Shown: positions 39,554 through 47,552 of the stretch, piece after piece
Numbering within the stretch: the first letter of the stretch is position 1
Layout: each line of letters starts with the position of its first letter
Origin: Candidatus Accumulibacter conexus
GTDB lineage: Bacteria > Pseudomonadota > Gammaproteobacteria > Burkholderiales > Rhodocyclaceae
Assembly (NCBI GenBank): GCA_017592775.1
Contig: JAGFNJ010000004.1
Coordinates: forward strand, 62,001 to 126,000
Reading direction: 5' to 3'
DNA length: 64,000 bases
Translations under genes and position numbers: made by a program
The notes under the pieces: generated by a model
Seen by the model: the letters and a program-made list of their open reading frames with translations, nothing else
What the model was told of the DNA's origin: nothing
Database searches by the model: none

Positions 39554-39583
39554 AGTATAGGTGGCCGGCTCGCTGGTGGTCAA
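39554..39583 (-). promoter_or_regulatory. sigma-70 promoter of the TOTE gene
   Basis: On the minus strand TTGACC (39583-39578) and TATACT (39559-39554) are separated by 18 bases, an unusually good match for this GC-rich genome. Transcription would start near 39547, leaving a leader of about 35 bases before the ATG at 39512. Confidence 0.7.
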
Positions 39584-39883
39584 TCCGGAGTGTCGTTTGG
39601 TGTCGGGAAAGGATCGATGGGACCTCGGAACCTCGCCCAGCAGGGTCCTTCGTAGCGTTGCACCACCGAAGCATGGGCAATCCACCGGCGACTGACGACC
39701 GCACGACCCCTGATGGATGCGTCAGTGGCGATCCGGCCTGGATCCGGTTGCTTGCGGCAGACGCGCCCGCCCACCGCCATTTCACCGTAAGATAGCTCGG
39801 GGATGGCGATTCGTGACCGGGCGGCCCCGCCCGCCGCCGGCGAATCGTCGAACGACCATCATTCGCATCCGGGGTAGAACAGC
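39584..39883. other. gap upstream of the ClpX-like gene
   Basis: I see no gene or clear promoter for the ClpX-like gene in this 300-base stretch. Open frames that cross it lack family character. Confidence 0.4.
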
Positions 39884-40885
39884 TTGCTCGCCAGAGAAAC
39901 GACACCCAGTGCCATCGTCAGGTATCTCGATGAGTACGTCATCGGCCAGGATGAGGCCAAGAAGGTCCTCGCCGTCGCGGTCTATTCGCACTACCGCAAG
40001 ATCGCCACGCTGCGCAATGACCAGGGGGCGATCGCCAAGAGCAACGTGCTCCTCGTCGGACCCTCGGGGACCGGCAAGACGCTGCTCTGCGACACGCTGT
40101 CGCGCATGCTGAAGGTACCTTTCGTCACCGCCGACGCAACCTCGCTGGCGCAGACCAAGTACGCCAACGAAGAGATCGAGGCGGCACTGCAGCGTCTGCT
40201 CGACAAGGCCGATGGCAACATCGAGGACGCCCAGCAGGGGATCATCTTCATCGACGAGATCGACAAGCTGCGGAGCTCGAACGCGGCCGCCGGGAGCAGT
40301 TCGGGCGAGAGCGTGCAGCATGCGCTGTTGAAGATCATGGAGGGCTCGCCGGTCAAGCTGAAGGACAACCGCTACATCGACACCGCCAACATCCTGTTCA
40401 TCTGCGGCGGCGCTTTCGTCGGTCTCGAGAACATCATGACGAGAACGCACGGCTTCGGCTTCATCGCCACCTCGGCCGACGACAACCAGAACATCCTCGA
40501 CCGGCTCAACAAGCGCGTCAAGCCGACCGACCTCTTCGAGTTCGGGCTGATCCCCGAGTTCACCGGCCGGCTGCCGGTGATCGCCCGGCTGCACGAGCTG
40601 AGCAAGCCGATGCTGGTGCGCATCATGAGCACGGCGAAGAACTCGATCTACCGCCAGTACATCGCGATCTTCCGCGACGAAGGGGTCGAACTGAGCATCG
40701 GCCCGCGCGTCTTCGAGCAGATCGCCGAACTCGCGCTCGAGTACAAGACTGGCGCGCGCAGCCTGCGTGGCATCTTCGAGGAACTGATCACGCCGATCCT
40801 CTACCTGATACCGGACAACCCGGAGATCTGCAAGGTTGAAATCTCCTCATTGTTTGAAGACGCCCGCTATTTCCGGCGCAAGTGA
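39884..40885 (+). CDS. divergent ClpX-like AAA+ protein without zinc-binding domain
   Basis: 333-residue AAA+ unfoldase homologue. Walker A GPSGTGKT (59-66), Walker B IIFIDEID (120-127), the FICGGAFVGLE segment and the sensor-2 region TGARSLRGIFEELI are all ClpX-like. It lacks the N-terminal zinc-binding domain. The pore-1 loop, GYVG in ClpX, reads KYAN (92-95). The RKH pore-2 insertion is replaced by a short KLKDNRY. The ClpP-docking IGF loop is replaced by HGFGF (189-193). It may therefore act without ClpP or on special substrates. A TTG start at 39884 follows an in-frame TAG by 6 bases. The 3' end overlaps the hydrolase gene. Confidence 0.88.
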   Translation: MLARETTPSAIVRYLDEYVIGQDEAKKVLAVAVYSHYRKIATLRNDQGAIAKSNVLLVGPSGTGKTLLCDTLSRMLKVPFVTADATSLAQTKYANEEIEAALQRLLDKADGNIEDAQQGIIFIDEIDKLRSSNAAAGSSSGESVQHALLKIMEGSPVKLKDNRYIDTANILFICGGAFVGLENIMTRTHGFGFIATSADDNQNILDRLNKRVKPTDLFEFGLIPEFTGRLPVIARLHELSKPMLVRIMSTAKNSIYRQYIAIFRDEGVELSIGPRVFEQIAELALEYKTGARSLRGIFEELITPILYLIPDNPEICKVEISSLFEDARYFRRK

Positions 40886-41738
40886 CGACCGCCCGGTCGC
40901 TGTCGGCGCCAGGCGCTGGCCGGGCGCGCGCGCTGCCGCCGCCGCGGCGCTGCGCGTCGCCGCCCTCTGCATCGTTTCCTATCTGCTCGCCTGCACGGGA
41001 ATCGCCATGTTCCAGAACCATCTGCTCTACTTCCCGCAGCGCGCCAGCGTTGGCGAAATGACCGCCGACGGGCTCGCCCCCTGGCCGAGCGCCGATGACT
41101 TCCGCGGCCTGCTTGCCGAGCCGTCCACTCCGGCGCGCGCGACGGCGATCGTCTTCCATGGCAATGCCGGGCATGCCGGCCACCGCCAGTTCTACAGTGA
41201 CGCCCTGGTGCCGCTCGGCCTGCGCGTCATCCTCGCCGAGTATCCGGCCTACGGGCCGCGCACCGGCGATCTCGGTGAGGCGAGCCTGGTGGCCGACGCC
41301 GAACGGACGATCGCGCTCGCGCACGACCGTTACGGCGGACCGCTGCTGATCATTGGCGAATCGCTCGGGGCCGGCGTGGCAGCGGCAGCCAGTCCGCGCC
41401 AGCGTGAAGCGGTCAGCGGCCTGCTGCTGATCACGCCATGGGACAGGCTGGAAAACGTCGCCAGCCACCACTACCCGCTGCTGCCGGTCAGGCTGCTGCT
41501 GCGCGACCGCTACGACAGCAGCCACCATCTCGCCGGCCTGCAGCGGCCCGTTCTGGTCGCCATCGCCGCCGACGACCGGATCGTCCCCGCCCGCTTCGGA
41601 CGGGCGCTGTACGATGGGCTGCCGCAACCCAAGCGCCTGGCGCTGATCGATGGCGCCGACCACAACGACTGGTTCTATCGGCTCGACGCGAACTGGTGGC
41701 GCCAGGCGATCGCCTTTCTCCTCACTGCGGCCGATTGA
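40836..41738 (+). CDS. membrane-anchored alpha/beta hydrolase (Bem46-like)
   Basis: About 300 residues. One N-terminal helix (about 35-58) is followed by FQNHLLYFPQR, typical of this group, then the hydrolase fold: oxyanion loop FHGNAGHAGHR, nucleophile elbow GESLGAG (Ser), acid in AIAADDRIVP and the histidine in IDGADHNDWF. Substrate unknown. The start is uncertain: TTG 40836 (or TTG 40854) lies inside the 3' end of the ClpX-like gene, and no in-frame start occurs between the overlap and the membrane helix. Confidence 0.82.
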   Translation: MKSPHCLKTPAISGASDDRPVAVGARRWPGARAAAAAALRVAALCIVSYLLACTGIAMFQNHLLYFPQRASVGEMTADGLAPWPSADDFRGLLAEPSTPARATAIVFHGNAGHAGHRQFYSDALVPLGLRVILAEYPAYGPRTGDLGEASLVADAERTIALAHDRYGGPLLIIGESLGAGVAAAASPRQREAVSGLLLITPWDRLENVASHHYPLLPVRLLLRDRYDSSHHLAGLQRPVLVAIAADDRIVPARFGRALYDGLPQPKRLALIDGADHNDWFYRLDANWWRQAIAFLLTAAD

Positions 41739-41817
41739 TCCCGGCGCCGGCGTCGTGCCGCAGTCGCGAGCGGTCCACGCCGCCGCGGCGTCGCCCCGCG
41801 GGCGAAACAACGACCGC

Positions 41818-43260
41818 TCAGCGCCGCTTCCTGGCCGCCATCATCTCTTCGTGCAGCGTCCTCCTCGCCGGCCGCAGCGGCGTTCGGCTCTGCGTCCATC
41901 CCGATTGACGCGGCGGCGTCAGCAGCCGCATCCGGGTCGCCAGCCAGCCGAAGGCACGGTAGAGCAGCGGCCTGGTGTACAGCGCTGCCCAACCTGCCCA
42001 GATGGCGTCCATGACGAGACTGCGCGCCGCCCCCTGGCCGAGCAGCGGCTGCTGCCCGACGCGCGCGTCGTGCTGCGCTTCGCCGCGCAACCGGACCAGC
42101 AGGTCGGGAATCGGGATACGCACCGGGCAGACCTCGCCACAGGCGCCACAGAGGCTGGAAGCGGTCGGCAGGACGTGCGTCGCAGCCAGGCCGAGCAGGT
42201 GCGGCGAGATGATCTCGCCGATCGGGCCCGGATAGGTCGCGCCATAGGCATGGCCTCCGATGCGCGTGTAGACCGGACAATGGTTCATGCAGGCGCCGCA
42301 GCGGATGCACTGCAGGGTGGCGCGCAATTGCTCGTCCGCGTAGGCCTGGGTGCGACCGTTGTCGACCAGCACCAGGTGGACTTCGCGCGGGCCATCCTTC
42401 TCGCCCGGCTTGCGCGGCCCGCTGATCAGGTTGAAGTAGGTGGTGATCGCCTGTCCGGTCGCCGAGCGGGTCAGAAGCGCGAACAGCGGTGGCACGTGCT
42501 CGAGCTTCTCGACGACCTTCTCGATGCCGGTGATGGCGATGTGCACGTCCGGCACCGTCGTGCACATGCGACCGTTGCCCTCGTTCTCGACCAGGCACAG
42601 CGTGCCGGTCTCGGCGACCGCGAAGTTGACCCCCGAGAGACCGATCTCGGCCGCCATGAACTTCTCGCGCAGAACCGCCCGGCCAATGCCGATCAACTCG
42701 TCGACCGACTCCGTGTAGCTGGCACCCGGCACCTTGTCGGCGAACAGGCGGGCGATCTGCTCCTTCGTCTTGTGGATCGCTGGCATGATGATGTGCGACG
42801 GCTTCTCGCCATCGAGCTGGACGATGTATTCGCCCATGTCGCTTTCGAGCGCCTCCATGCCGGCATCGGCCATGGCATGATTGAGTTCGATCTCCTCGCT
42901 GACCATCGACTTGCCCTTGACCATCAGTTTCGTCGCATGCCGGCGGGCGATGTCGATGATGATCCCGTTTGCCTCGGCGGGGGTTTCGGCCCAGTGCACG
43001 CGGATGCCGTTCTCGGTTAGCCGGCGCTCAAGCAACTCGAGCAGCTCCGGCAAGCGCGCCAGACTGTACTTGCGGATGTGCTCGGCGAGCGCGCGCTGAC
43101 GCTCGAAGGCCGCCAGATCGGGAAACTGCGCCGCCCGCTTGCCGATCAGGAAATCCATCGCGCCACGAAAACTGCGGCGCAGATGCTCGTCGGCAACCGC
43201 CGCCGCAGCACGCTCGCGGAACTCGCTGGCGGGAACGAAGTTGAGTGGCTGTGCATTCAT
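41818..43260 (-). CDS. lutB: L-lactate utilization iron-sulfur protein LutB
   Basis: 480-residue protein of the LutABC (YkgEFG) L-lactate oxidation complex. The long LUD domain (about 60-300) is followed by two [4Fe-4S] ferredoxin motifs, CIRCGACMNHCP and CGACGEVCPVRIP. The ATG at 43260 overlaps the lutC stop (ATGA). Last gene of the lutACB operon here. Confidence 0.94.
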   Translation of the reverse strand: MNAQPLNFVPASEFRERAAAAVADEHLRRSFRGAMDFLIGKRAAQFPDLAAFERQRALAEHIRKYSLARLPELLELLERRLTENGIRVHWAETPAEANGIIIDIARRHATKLMVKGKSMVSEEIELNHAMADAGMEALESDMGEYIVQLDGEKPSHIIMPAIHKTKEQIARLFADKVPGASYTESVDELIGIGRAVLREKFMAAEIGLSGVNFAVAETGTLCLVENEGNGRMCTTVPDVHIAITGIEKVVEKLEHVPPLFALLTRSATGQAITTYFNLISGPRKPGEKDGPREVHLVLVDNGRTQAYADEQLRATLQCIRCGACMNHCPVYTRIGGHAYGATYPGPIGEIISPHLLGLAATHVLPTASSLCGACGEVCPVRIPIPDLLVRLRGEAQHDARVGQQPLLGQGAARSLVMDAIWAGWAALYTRPLLYRAFGWLATRMRLLTPPRQSGWTQSRTPLRPARRTLHEEMMAARKRR

Positions 43261-43925
43261 GGCAGTTCCTCCTCGTCGAGCAGCAGGACGATCAGCTCCT
43301 TCGGTCCATGCGCACCGTAAGCCAGCGTCACCTGGATGTCGGCGGTCTTCGACGGCCCCGAGACGAGCAGCGCATTGGTCGGCAGGTTGCCGCTCCACTC
43401 CTGCGCGCTGATCGCCGCCAGCAGGTTGGCATGGATCTGGTCGGCGTCGAGGAGCGCGAAATGGATCGGCGGCACCAGCGACATCAGGCGTGGCTCGCTG
43501 GCGTCCGGCCAGATGATCAGCGTGCCGGTCTCGGCGATGCCGCCGCGGGTCGAGGTCAGGCTGGCGTCGACGTCGCGGAAGAGTTCGGCCTTCCACTCCT
43601 CGACCGGCCGGTCGTAGGCGCGCAGGCCAGCGATGCCGCTGCCGGCGAGCAGCGCGGCGTGCCGATCGCCATGCAGCAGCGAGCGCACCCCCTTCGCCAG
43701 GCACAGCGCACGCAGCTTGGCCGGCCAGTTGCTGCGGCTGGCCCGGACGACCTCGCCGTGCCAGAAAGCCATCTTTTCGCAGAACAGCCGGATCCGCTCG
43801 CCGCGATCGCCGGCTCCTGCCGCAGCGGTGAGAGCCGCCTGCTGGCCCCAGACGTCGGGCGGCAACGGTAGCGGTCCCTGTGGCGCCTGCCGCAATCGCT
43901 GCAGGATGTTGTCACGCGCGCTCAC
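43257..43925 (-). CDS. lutC: L-lactate utilization protein LutC
   Basis: 222-residue LUD-domain protein. Family marks: RGGIAETGTLIIWPDASEPRLMSLVPP and the C-terminal GPSKTADIQVTLAYGAHGPKELIVLLL. The GTG at 43925 overlaps the lutA stop (GTGA) and gives the typical MSARDNILQRLRQ start. Confidence 0.93.
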   Translation of the reverse strand: MSARDNILQRLRQAPQGPLPLPPDVWGQQAALTAAAGAGDRGERIRLFCEKMAFWHGEVVRASRSNWPAKLRALCLAKGVRSLLHGDRHAALLAGSGIAGLRAYDRPVEEWKAELFRDVDASLTSTRGGIAETGTLIIWPDASEPRLMSLVPPIHFALLDADQIHANLLAAISAQEWSGNLPTNALLVSGPSKTADIQVTLAYGAHGPKELIVLLLDEEELP

Positions 43926-44707
43926 CGCGCTTCTCCGGCATCCGCGCCGCAGCGCTGCCAGAGAAAGCTGGCCAGGTGCTGCCCCTGCAGGCTGCCTCCC
44001 CGCTTCTGCAGCGTATGGTTGAGATTGAGCATGCAGCCACAGTCGGCGGAAATGAAGGTCGTCGCTCCCGTCTCCTGCAGCGCATCGACCTTGTCGCCAG
44101 CCATTGCCCCCGAGATCGCCGGATGCTTGAGCGAAAAGGTGCCACCGAAGCCGCAGCATTCCGCTTCGTGGGCATGCACCACGACATCGACCGCCGGCAA
44201 CTGGTCGAGCAGCGCGCGCGCGTGCAGGTGGGTGCCCATCTCGCGGCGAGCGGCGCACGATGTATGCAGGGCGACGCGCTCGCGCGGCCCGTGGTCGCTG
44301 AGGCGGACCCGCGCCACCTCGAGCAGGAACTCCGACAGCTCGAACACGCGATCGGCGAGTGCCTGCGCCTCGGCCTGCAGGAGCGCGTCATCGGCGAACA
44401 TCTTCGGATAGTGGTGGCGCATCGTGCCGGCGCAGGAACCCGAAGGGACGATCACCGGCCACGGCTCGGGAAACAGCCGCAACTGGGCGAGTGCCACCGC
44501 GCGCGCCTGGTCGGGGAAGCCGCTGCTGTGCGCCGGTTGCCCGCAGCAGGTCTGGTCGGCGGGAAAAAGCACCTCGATCCCTTCCCGCTCGAGCAAGCGG
44601 ACGGCGTCGAGGCCAGCCTGCGGACAGAACAGATCGATCAGACAGGTTCCGAAAAGGTACACCCTGGCCGGCTTCTCGGGATACCGGCGGCGCTCAGTCC
44701 CATCCAT
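43922..44707 (-). CDS. lutA: L-lactate utilization protein LutA (CCG-domain)
   Basis: 261-residue protein with two CCG domains that bind an Fe-S cluster: FPADQTCCGQPAHSSGF and AHEAECCGFGGTFSLKHP. It acts with LutB and LutC in oxidation of L-lactate to pyruvate. The ATG at 44707 has AGGAG 6 bases upstream. First gene of the operon, divergent from lutR, with an operator about 30 bases upstream. Confidence 0.94.
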   Translation of the reverse strand: MDGTERRRYPEKPARVYLFGTCLIDLFCPQAGLDAVRLLEREGIEVLFPADQTCCGQPAHSSGFPDQARAVALAQLRLFPEPWPVIVPSGSCAGTMRHHYPKMFADDALLQAEAQALADRVFELSEFLLEVARVRLSDHGPRERVALHTSCAARREMGTHLHARALLDQLPAVDVVVHAHEAECCGFGGTFSLKHPAISGAMAGDKVDALQETGATTFISADCGCMLNLNHTLQKRGGSLQGQHLASFLWQRCGADAGEAR

Positions 44708-44736
44708 GGCACGCTCCTGCGCAAAGTTTGAACCGC

Positions 44737-44753
44737 AAGTGGTAAGACCACTT
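44737..44753 (-). promoter_or_regulatory. LutR operator at the lutA promoter
   Basis: AAGTGGT-AAG-ACCACTT is a perfect inverted repeat around the TGGTNNNACCA core typical of FadR/GntR-family lactate regulators. It lies just downstream of the lutA -10 element, so a bound regulator would block transcription. A second copy is at 44910-44922. Confidence 0.75.
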
Positions 44754-44758
44754 TCGTT

Positions 44759-44787
44759 AACTTACGGTTGCTCCGACACTTTGTCAA
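44759..44787 (-). promoter_or_regulatory. lutA: sigma-70 promoter of lutACB
   Basis: On the minus strand TTGACA (44787-44782) and TAAGTT (44764-44759) are separated by 17 bases. The -35 is perfect, the -10 weak. The start point would fall next to or inside the operator at 44737-44753. Confidence 0.65.
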
Positions 44788-44909
44788 TCCTTGCCGATCC
44801 TTGCCGTGTGCGGGCAAGTCGCCTTGAATCCAAGCCAAGGGGCCGCCGCTGCGGAGGCCGCCGCAGTCCCGAGCGCAGGCGTTGCCGGTCACGATCCCGC
44901 GATGGGAAA

Positions 44910-44922
44910 CTGGTCAGACCAC
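44910..44922 (+). promoter_or_regulatory. second LutR-type operator near lutR
   Basis: CTGGT-CAG-ACCAC contains the same TGGTNNGACCA core as the lutA operator. It lies 48 bases before the lutR start, consistent with autoregulation. Confidence 0.6.
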
Positions 44923-44969
44923 CGTATTCCTGCGACAATCCGCCCCGGACGATCCGAGGACGCCAACGA

Positions 44970-45722
44970 ATGACCTACAGCAAACTCAGACTGCCGCGGA
45001 TTCCCGATGCCGTCGCGCATCAGCTCGAGACGCGCATCATCGAGGGCTCGCTGAAGCCTGGCGACCGCCTGCCGGCCGAACGGGAACTGGCGCTCGAGCT
45101 CGGCGTCTCGCGTCCCTCACTGCGCGAGGCGATCAAGCAACTCGTCTCACGCGGGCTGCTGCTGAGTCGCCATGGCGGCGGCACCTTCGTCACCGATCGG
45201 CTGACGACGAGCTTCAGCGATCCCTGGCAGCAGTTGCTCGCACAGCACCCGTTCCTGCACGATGACGTACTCGAATTCCGCCACCTGCTGGAAGCGTCCG
45301 CCGCCTCTCTGGCGGCACAGCGGGCGACGGACAGCGATCTGCAACGTCTCGAACAGGCGTACCAGCGCCTCGACGCGGCGTACGCCGGCAGCGACCGCAG
45401 CGCACAGGTGGCTGCCGACGTCGCCTTCCACCTGACGATCGCCGAATCGACGCACAACGCCGTCTTCGCCCACCTGCTGGCAAGCATCCTGCGCCTGCTG
45501 CACGAACACGTGCGCCACGCCCTGCAGGAAATGTCGGTCAGCGTGGAAACCGGCCGGCAATTGATGCGCCAGCACGCGGCAATCCGCGACGCGATTGCCG
45601 GCCGCCAGGCCGAGGCGGCCCGCCAAGCGGCCGAGGCGCACATCAACTATGTCCGGCAGCGGCTGAGCGACGCCGCGCAATGCGAGCAGCGGCAGCAACG
45701 ATCGTTGCGCCACCTGAGCTGA
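44970..45722 (+). CDS. lutR: FadR/GntR-family regulator of lactate utilization (LutR/LldR-like)
   Basis: 250-residue regulator. The N-terminal winged helix (about 8-72) includes IIEGSLKPGDRLPAERELALELGVSRPSLREAIKQLVSRGLL; the C-terminal FCD ligand domain (about 95-225) has the metal/ligand residues in LEFRHLLEASAASLAA, DVAFHLTIAESTHN and HAAIRDAI. GAGGA lies 9 bases before the ATG. Divergent orientation from lutACB and two matching operators support L-lactate control. It converges on smpB. Confidence 0.88.
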   Translation: MTYSKLRLPRIPDAVAHQLETRIIEGSLKPGDRLPAERELALELGVSRPSLREAIKQLVSRGLLLSRHGGGTFVTDRLTTSFSDPWQQLLAQHPFLHDDVLEFRHLLEASAASLAAQRATDSDLQRLEQAYQRLDAAYAGSDRSAQVAADVAFHLTIAESTHNAVFAHLLASILRLLHEHVRHALQEMSVSVETGRQLMRQHAAIRDAIAGRQAEAARQAAEAHINYVRQRLSDAAQCEQRQQRSLRHLS

Positions 45723-45739
45723 CCGCCAGCTCGCCACAG

Positions 45740-46186
45740 CTAGGCCTTGACGCGCATCAGCCGCGCCTTCTCGCGCACCCAGTCGCGCTCCTTCTCGGCC
45801 TCGCGCTTGTCATGCTGCTTCTTGCCCTTGGCGAGGCCGATCTCGACCTTGATGCGGCCGCGCTGCAGATGCAGGTCGAGCGGCAGCAGCGTGTAGCCGG
45901 CCCGCTCGACCTGGCCGATCAGCTTGCTGACCTGCCTGCCGTGCAGCAGCAGCTTGCGCGTCCGCACCGGGTCCGGCCGGACATGCGATGACGCCGCCAG
46001 CAGCGGCGTGATGTGCATGCCGAAAAGGAAGACTTCGCCATCACGAACGACGACGTAGGCTTCCTTGATGCTCGCCCGGCCGGCGCGGATCGCCTTGACC
46101 TCCCAGCCCTCGAGAACGATGCCCGCCTCCAGCTTCGATTCAATGAAGTAGTCATGAAAGGCCTTCTTGTTGGCGACTATGCTCAT
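45740..46186 (-). CDS. smpB: tmRNA-binding protein SmpB
   Basis: 148-residue partner of tmRNA in rescue of stalled ribosomes. Family marks: [44 protein letters not shown], and the C-terminal tail [17 protein letters not shown]. Length is normal. It is divergent from ratA across a region with a perfect palindrome. Confidence 0.97.
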   Translation of the reverse strand: MSIVANKKAFHDYFIESKLEAGIVLEGWEVKAIRAGRASIKEAYVVVRDGEVFLFGMHITPLLAASSHVRPDPVRTRKLLLHGRQVSKLIGQVERAGYTLLPLDLHLQRGRIKVEIGLAKGKKQHDKREAEKERDWVREKARLMRVKA

Positions 46187-46221
46187 GCGGCCGTATCTCG
46201 GTTGGTCGGGTTCCGGAGTGC

Positions 46222-46238
46222 TAGAATCCGCGATTCTA
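46222..46238. promoter_or_regulatory. palindrome with overlapping divergent -10 elements between smpB and ratA
   Basis: TAGAATC-CGC-GATTCTA is a perfect 7-bp inverted repeat. Each arm carries a TAGAAT -10-like hexamer, one for each divergent gene. No good -35 elements were found, so the promoter role is tentative and a regulator site is possible. Confidence 0.45.
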
Positions 46239-46263
46239 CAGGATTCGCGAGGTGTGGCAGACG

Positions 46264-46707
46264 ATGGCCATGGTCAAGAAGTCGGTGCTGATCGAGCATT
46301 CGTCGCAGCAGATGTTCGATCTCGTCGATCGCGTCGAGGACTATCCGCAGTTCCTGCCCTGGTGCAGCCAGACCCACTGCGAGTTCCGCGACGAACGGCG
46401 GACGGTCGCCACGTTGCACATCAACTACCGCAGCGTCCGGTCGCACTTCACGACGGCCAACGACAAGGAGTCGCCGTTGTGGATGAAGATCACGCTGGTC
46501 GATGGACCGTTTCGCCGCCTCGACGGCCTCTGGCGATTCAAGCCGCTGACCGCCGCAGCGTGCAAGATCGAGTTCCAGCTTTCCTACGAGTTCTCCAGCC
46601 GGATGTTCGAGAAGGTCATCGGTCCCGTCTTCAGCCAGATCGCCAACACCTTCGTCGAGGCTTTCGTCAAGCGTGCCGACGAGATCCACGGGGCACCGCA
46701 TGCCTGA
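46264..46707 (+). CDS. ratA: RatA-family START/coenzyme Q-binding protein
   Basis: 147-residue SRPBCC-fold protein of the RatA/COQ10 family. In E. coli RatA is proposed as a ribosome anti-association toxin, while related proteins bind ubiquinone; the second role may be the ancestral one. Landmarks are the [20 protein letters not shown] segment and the C-terminal [20 protein letters not shown] helix. ATG 46264 has GAGGTG 9 bases upstream; the in-frame ATG at 46270 is less well placed. The stop overlaps rnfH. Confidence 0.92.
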   Translation: MAMVKKSVLIEHSSQQMFDLVDRVEDYPQFLPWCSQTHCEFRDERRTVATLHINYRSVRSHFTTANDKESPLWMKITLVDGPFRRLDGLWRFKPLTAAACKIEFQLSYEFSSRMFEKVIGPVFSQIANTFVEAFVKRADEIHGAPHA

Positions 46708-47014
46708 GATGCTGACCATCGAGGTCATCTACGCGCTGCCGACGAAGCAGCATCTGGTCACCCTCAGGCTGCCACCGGGCAGCACCGTGCAGCAAGCCGT
46801 CGACGCCTCGGGGCTGCTGCAGAAGTTCCCGGAGATCGACCTGAAGACGAACAAGATCGGCATCTTCGCCAAGCTCAGCAAGCCGGACGCAGTCCTGCAC
46901 GACCACGACCGGGTGGAGATCTACCGGCCGCTGATCGCCGATCCGAAGGAGGTCCGCAAGCAGCGGGCGGCCGCCGGCAAGGTGATGAAGAAAGGCGCCG
47001 GCGACGGCGAGTGA
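46700..47014 (+). CDS. rnfH: RnfH family (UPF0125) ubiquitin-like protein
   Basis: 104-residue protein with a beta-grasp fold, also called RatB beside RatA. Family features: IEVIYALPTKQHLVTLRLPPGSTVQQAVDASGLL and the DRVEIYRPLIADPKE end. It starts 8 bases before the ratA stop ends. Role is unresolved; the ratA-rnfH pairing is widely conserved. Confidence 0.93.
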   Translation: MPEMLTIEVIYALPTKQHLVTLRLPPGSTVQQAVDASGLLQKFPEIDLKTNKIGIFAKLSKPDAVLHDHDRVEIYRPLIADPKEVRKQRAAAGKVMKKGAGDGE

Positions 47015-47034
47015 CGGAGTTTGGCTGCCTGCTG

Positions 47035-47496
47035 CTACTGGCAGCCGCGCTGCAGGTCCGCGCGCGTCCGCGTGATCGCCTGCGCGCGCTCACTGTCGTC
47101 GAGGATATAGCGCTCGCCCTTGGCGTCAACGGTCTGGATCCGTTCTCCCGACTCGAGGCTGCGCAGGTACCGGCGCAACCCTTCGCACTCCTCGCGCTTT
47201 CTCGCGTTCGCCCGCTGTTCGTTGTCGCTCTTCTCGGCCGCATCACGCGCCTCCTGCTGCCGCTTGCGGAACTCCATGTCACGGTCGGCCAGCGTCTTCG
47301 CCGGCGCCGCGGCCGGCTCGCTCGCCGGCGGCGGTGCTGCGGTGTCGATCCGGCGCAGTTGTCGCACCGGACCCGACGGCGGGCGATCCGAGATCACCGT
47401 CTTGTTGTTTTCATCCTGCCATTGATAGACCTGCGCCTCGGCAGCGATCGCGGAGGCCAGGATGACGGCGGCAAGAGCAGGGCGTTTCATGGTCAT
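47035..47496 (-). CDS. DUF4124 domain-containing exported protein
   Basis: 153-residue protein with a signal peptide (about 1-22, ending AAEA) and an N-terminal DUF4124 domain: [19 protein letters not shown], typical of secreted proteobacterial proteins. A charged coiled-coil-like region (about 68-110) and two cysteines at about 104 and the C-terminus follow. ATG 47496 or 47490 can serve as start. It is divergent from guaB and converges with rnfH. Function unknown. Confidence 0.85.
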   Translation of the reverse strand: MTMKRPALAAVILASAIAAEAQVYQWQDENNKTVISDRPPSGPVRQLRRIDTAAPPPASEPAAAPAKTLADRDMEFRKRQQEARDAAEKSDNEQRANARKREECEGLRRYLRSLESGERIQTVDAKGERYILDDSERAQAITRTRADLQRGCQ

Positions 47497-47524
47497 TCAG
47501 CCGTGGGAGAGCACGCTGTATAAT
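47496..47524 (+). promoter_or_regulatory. guaB: sigma-70 promoter of guaB
   Basis: A perfect TATAAT (47519-47524) sits 28 bases before the guaB ATG, with TTCAGC (47496-47501) at 17 bases spacing as a weak -35. No purine operator was recognised. Confidence 0.65.
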
Positions 47525-47552
47525 ACGTTTTTGTGACCTCGGATCAAAGGCC

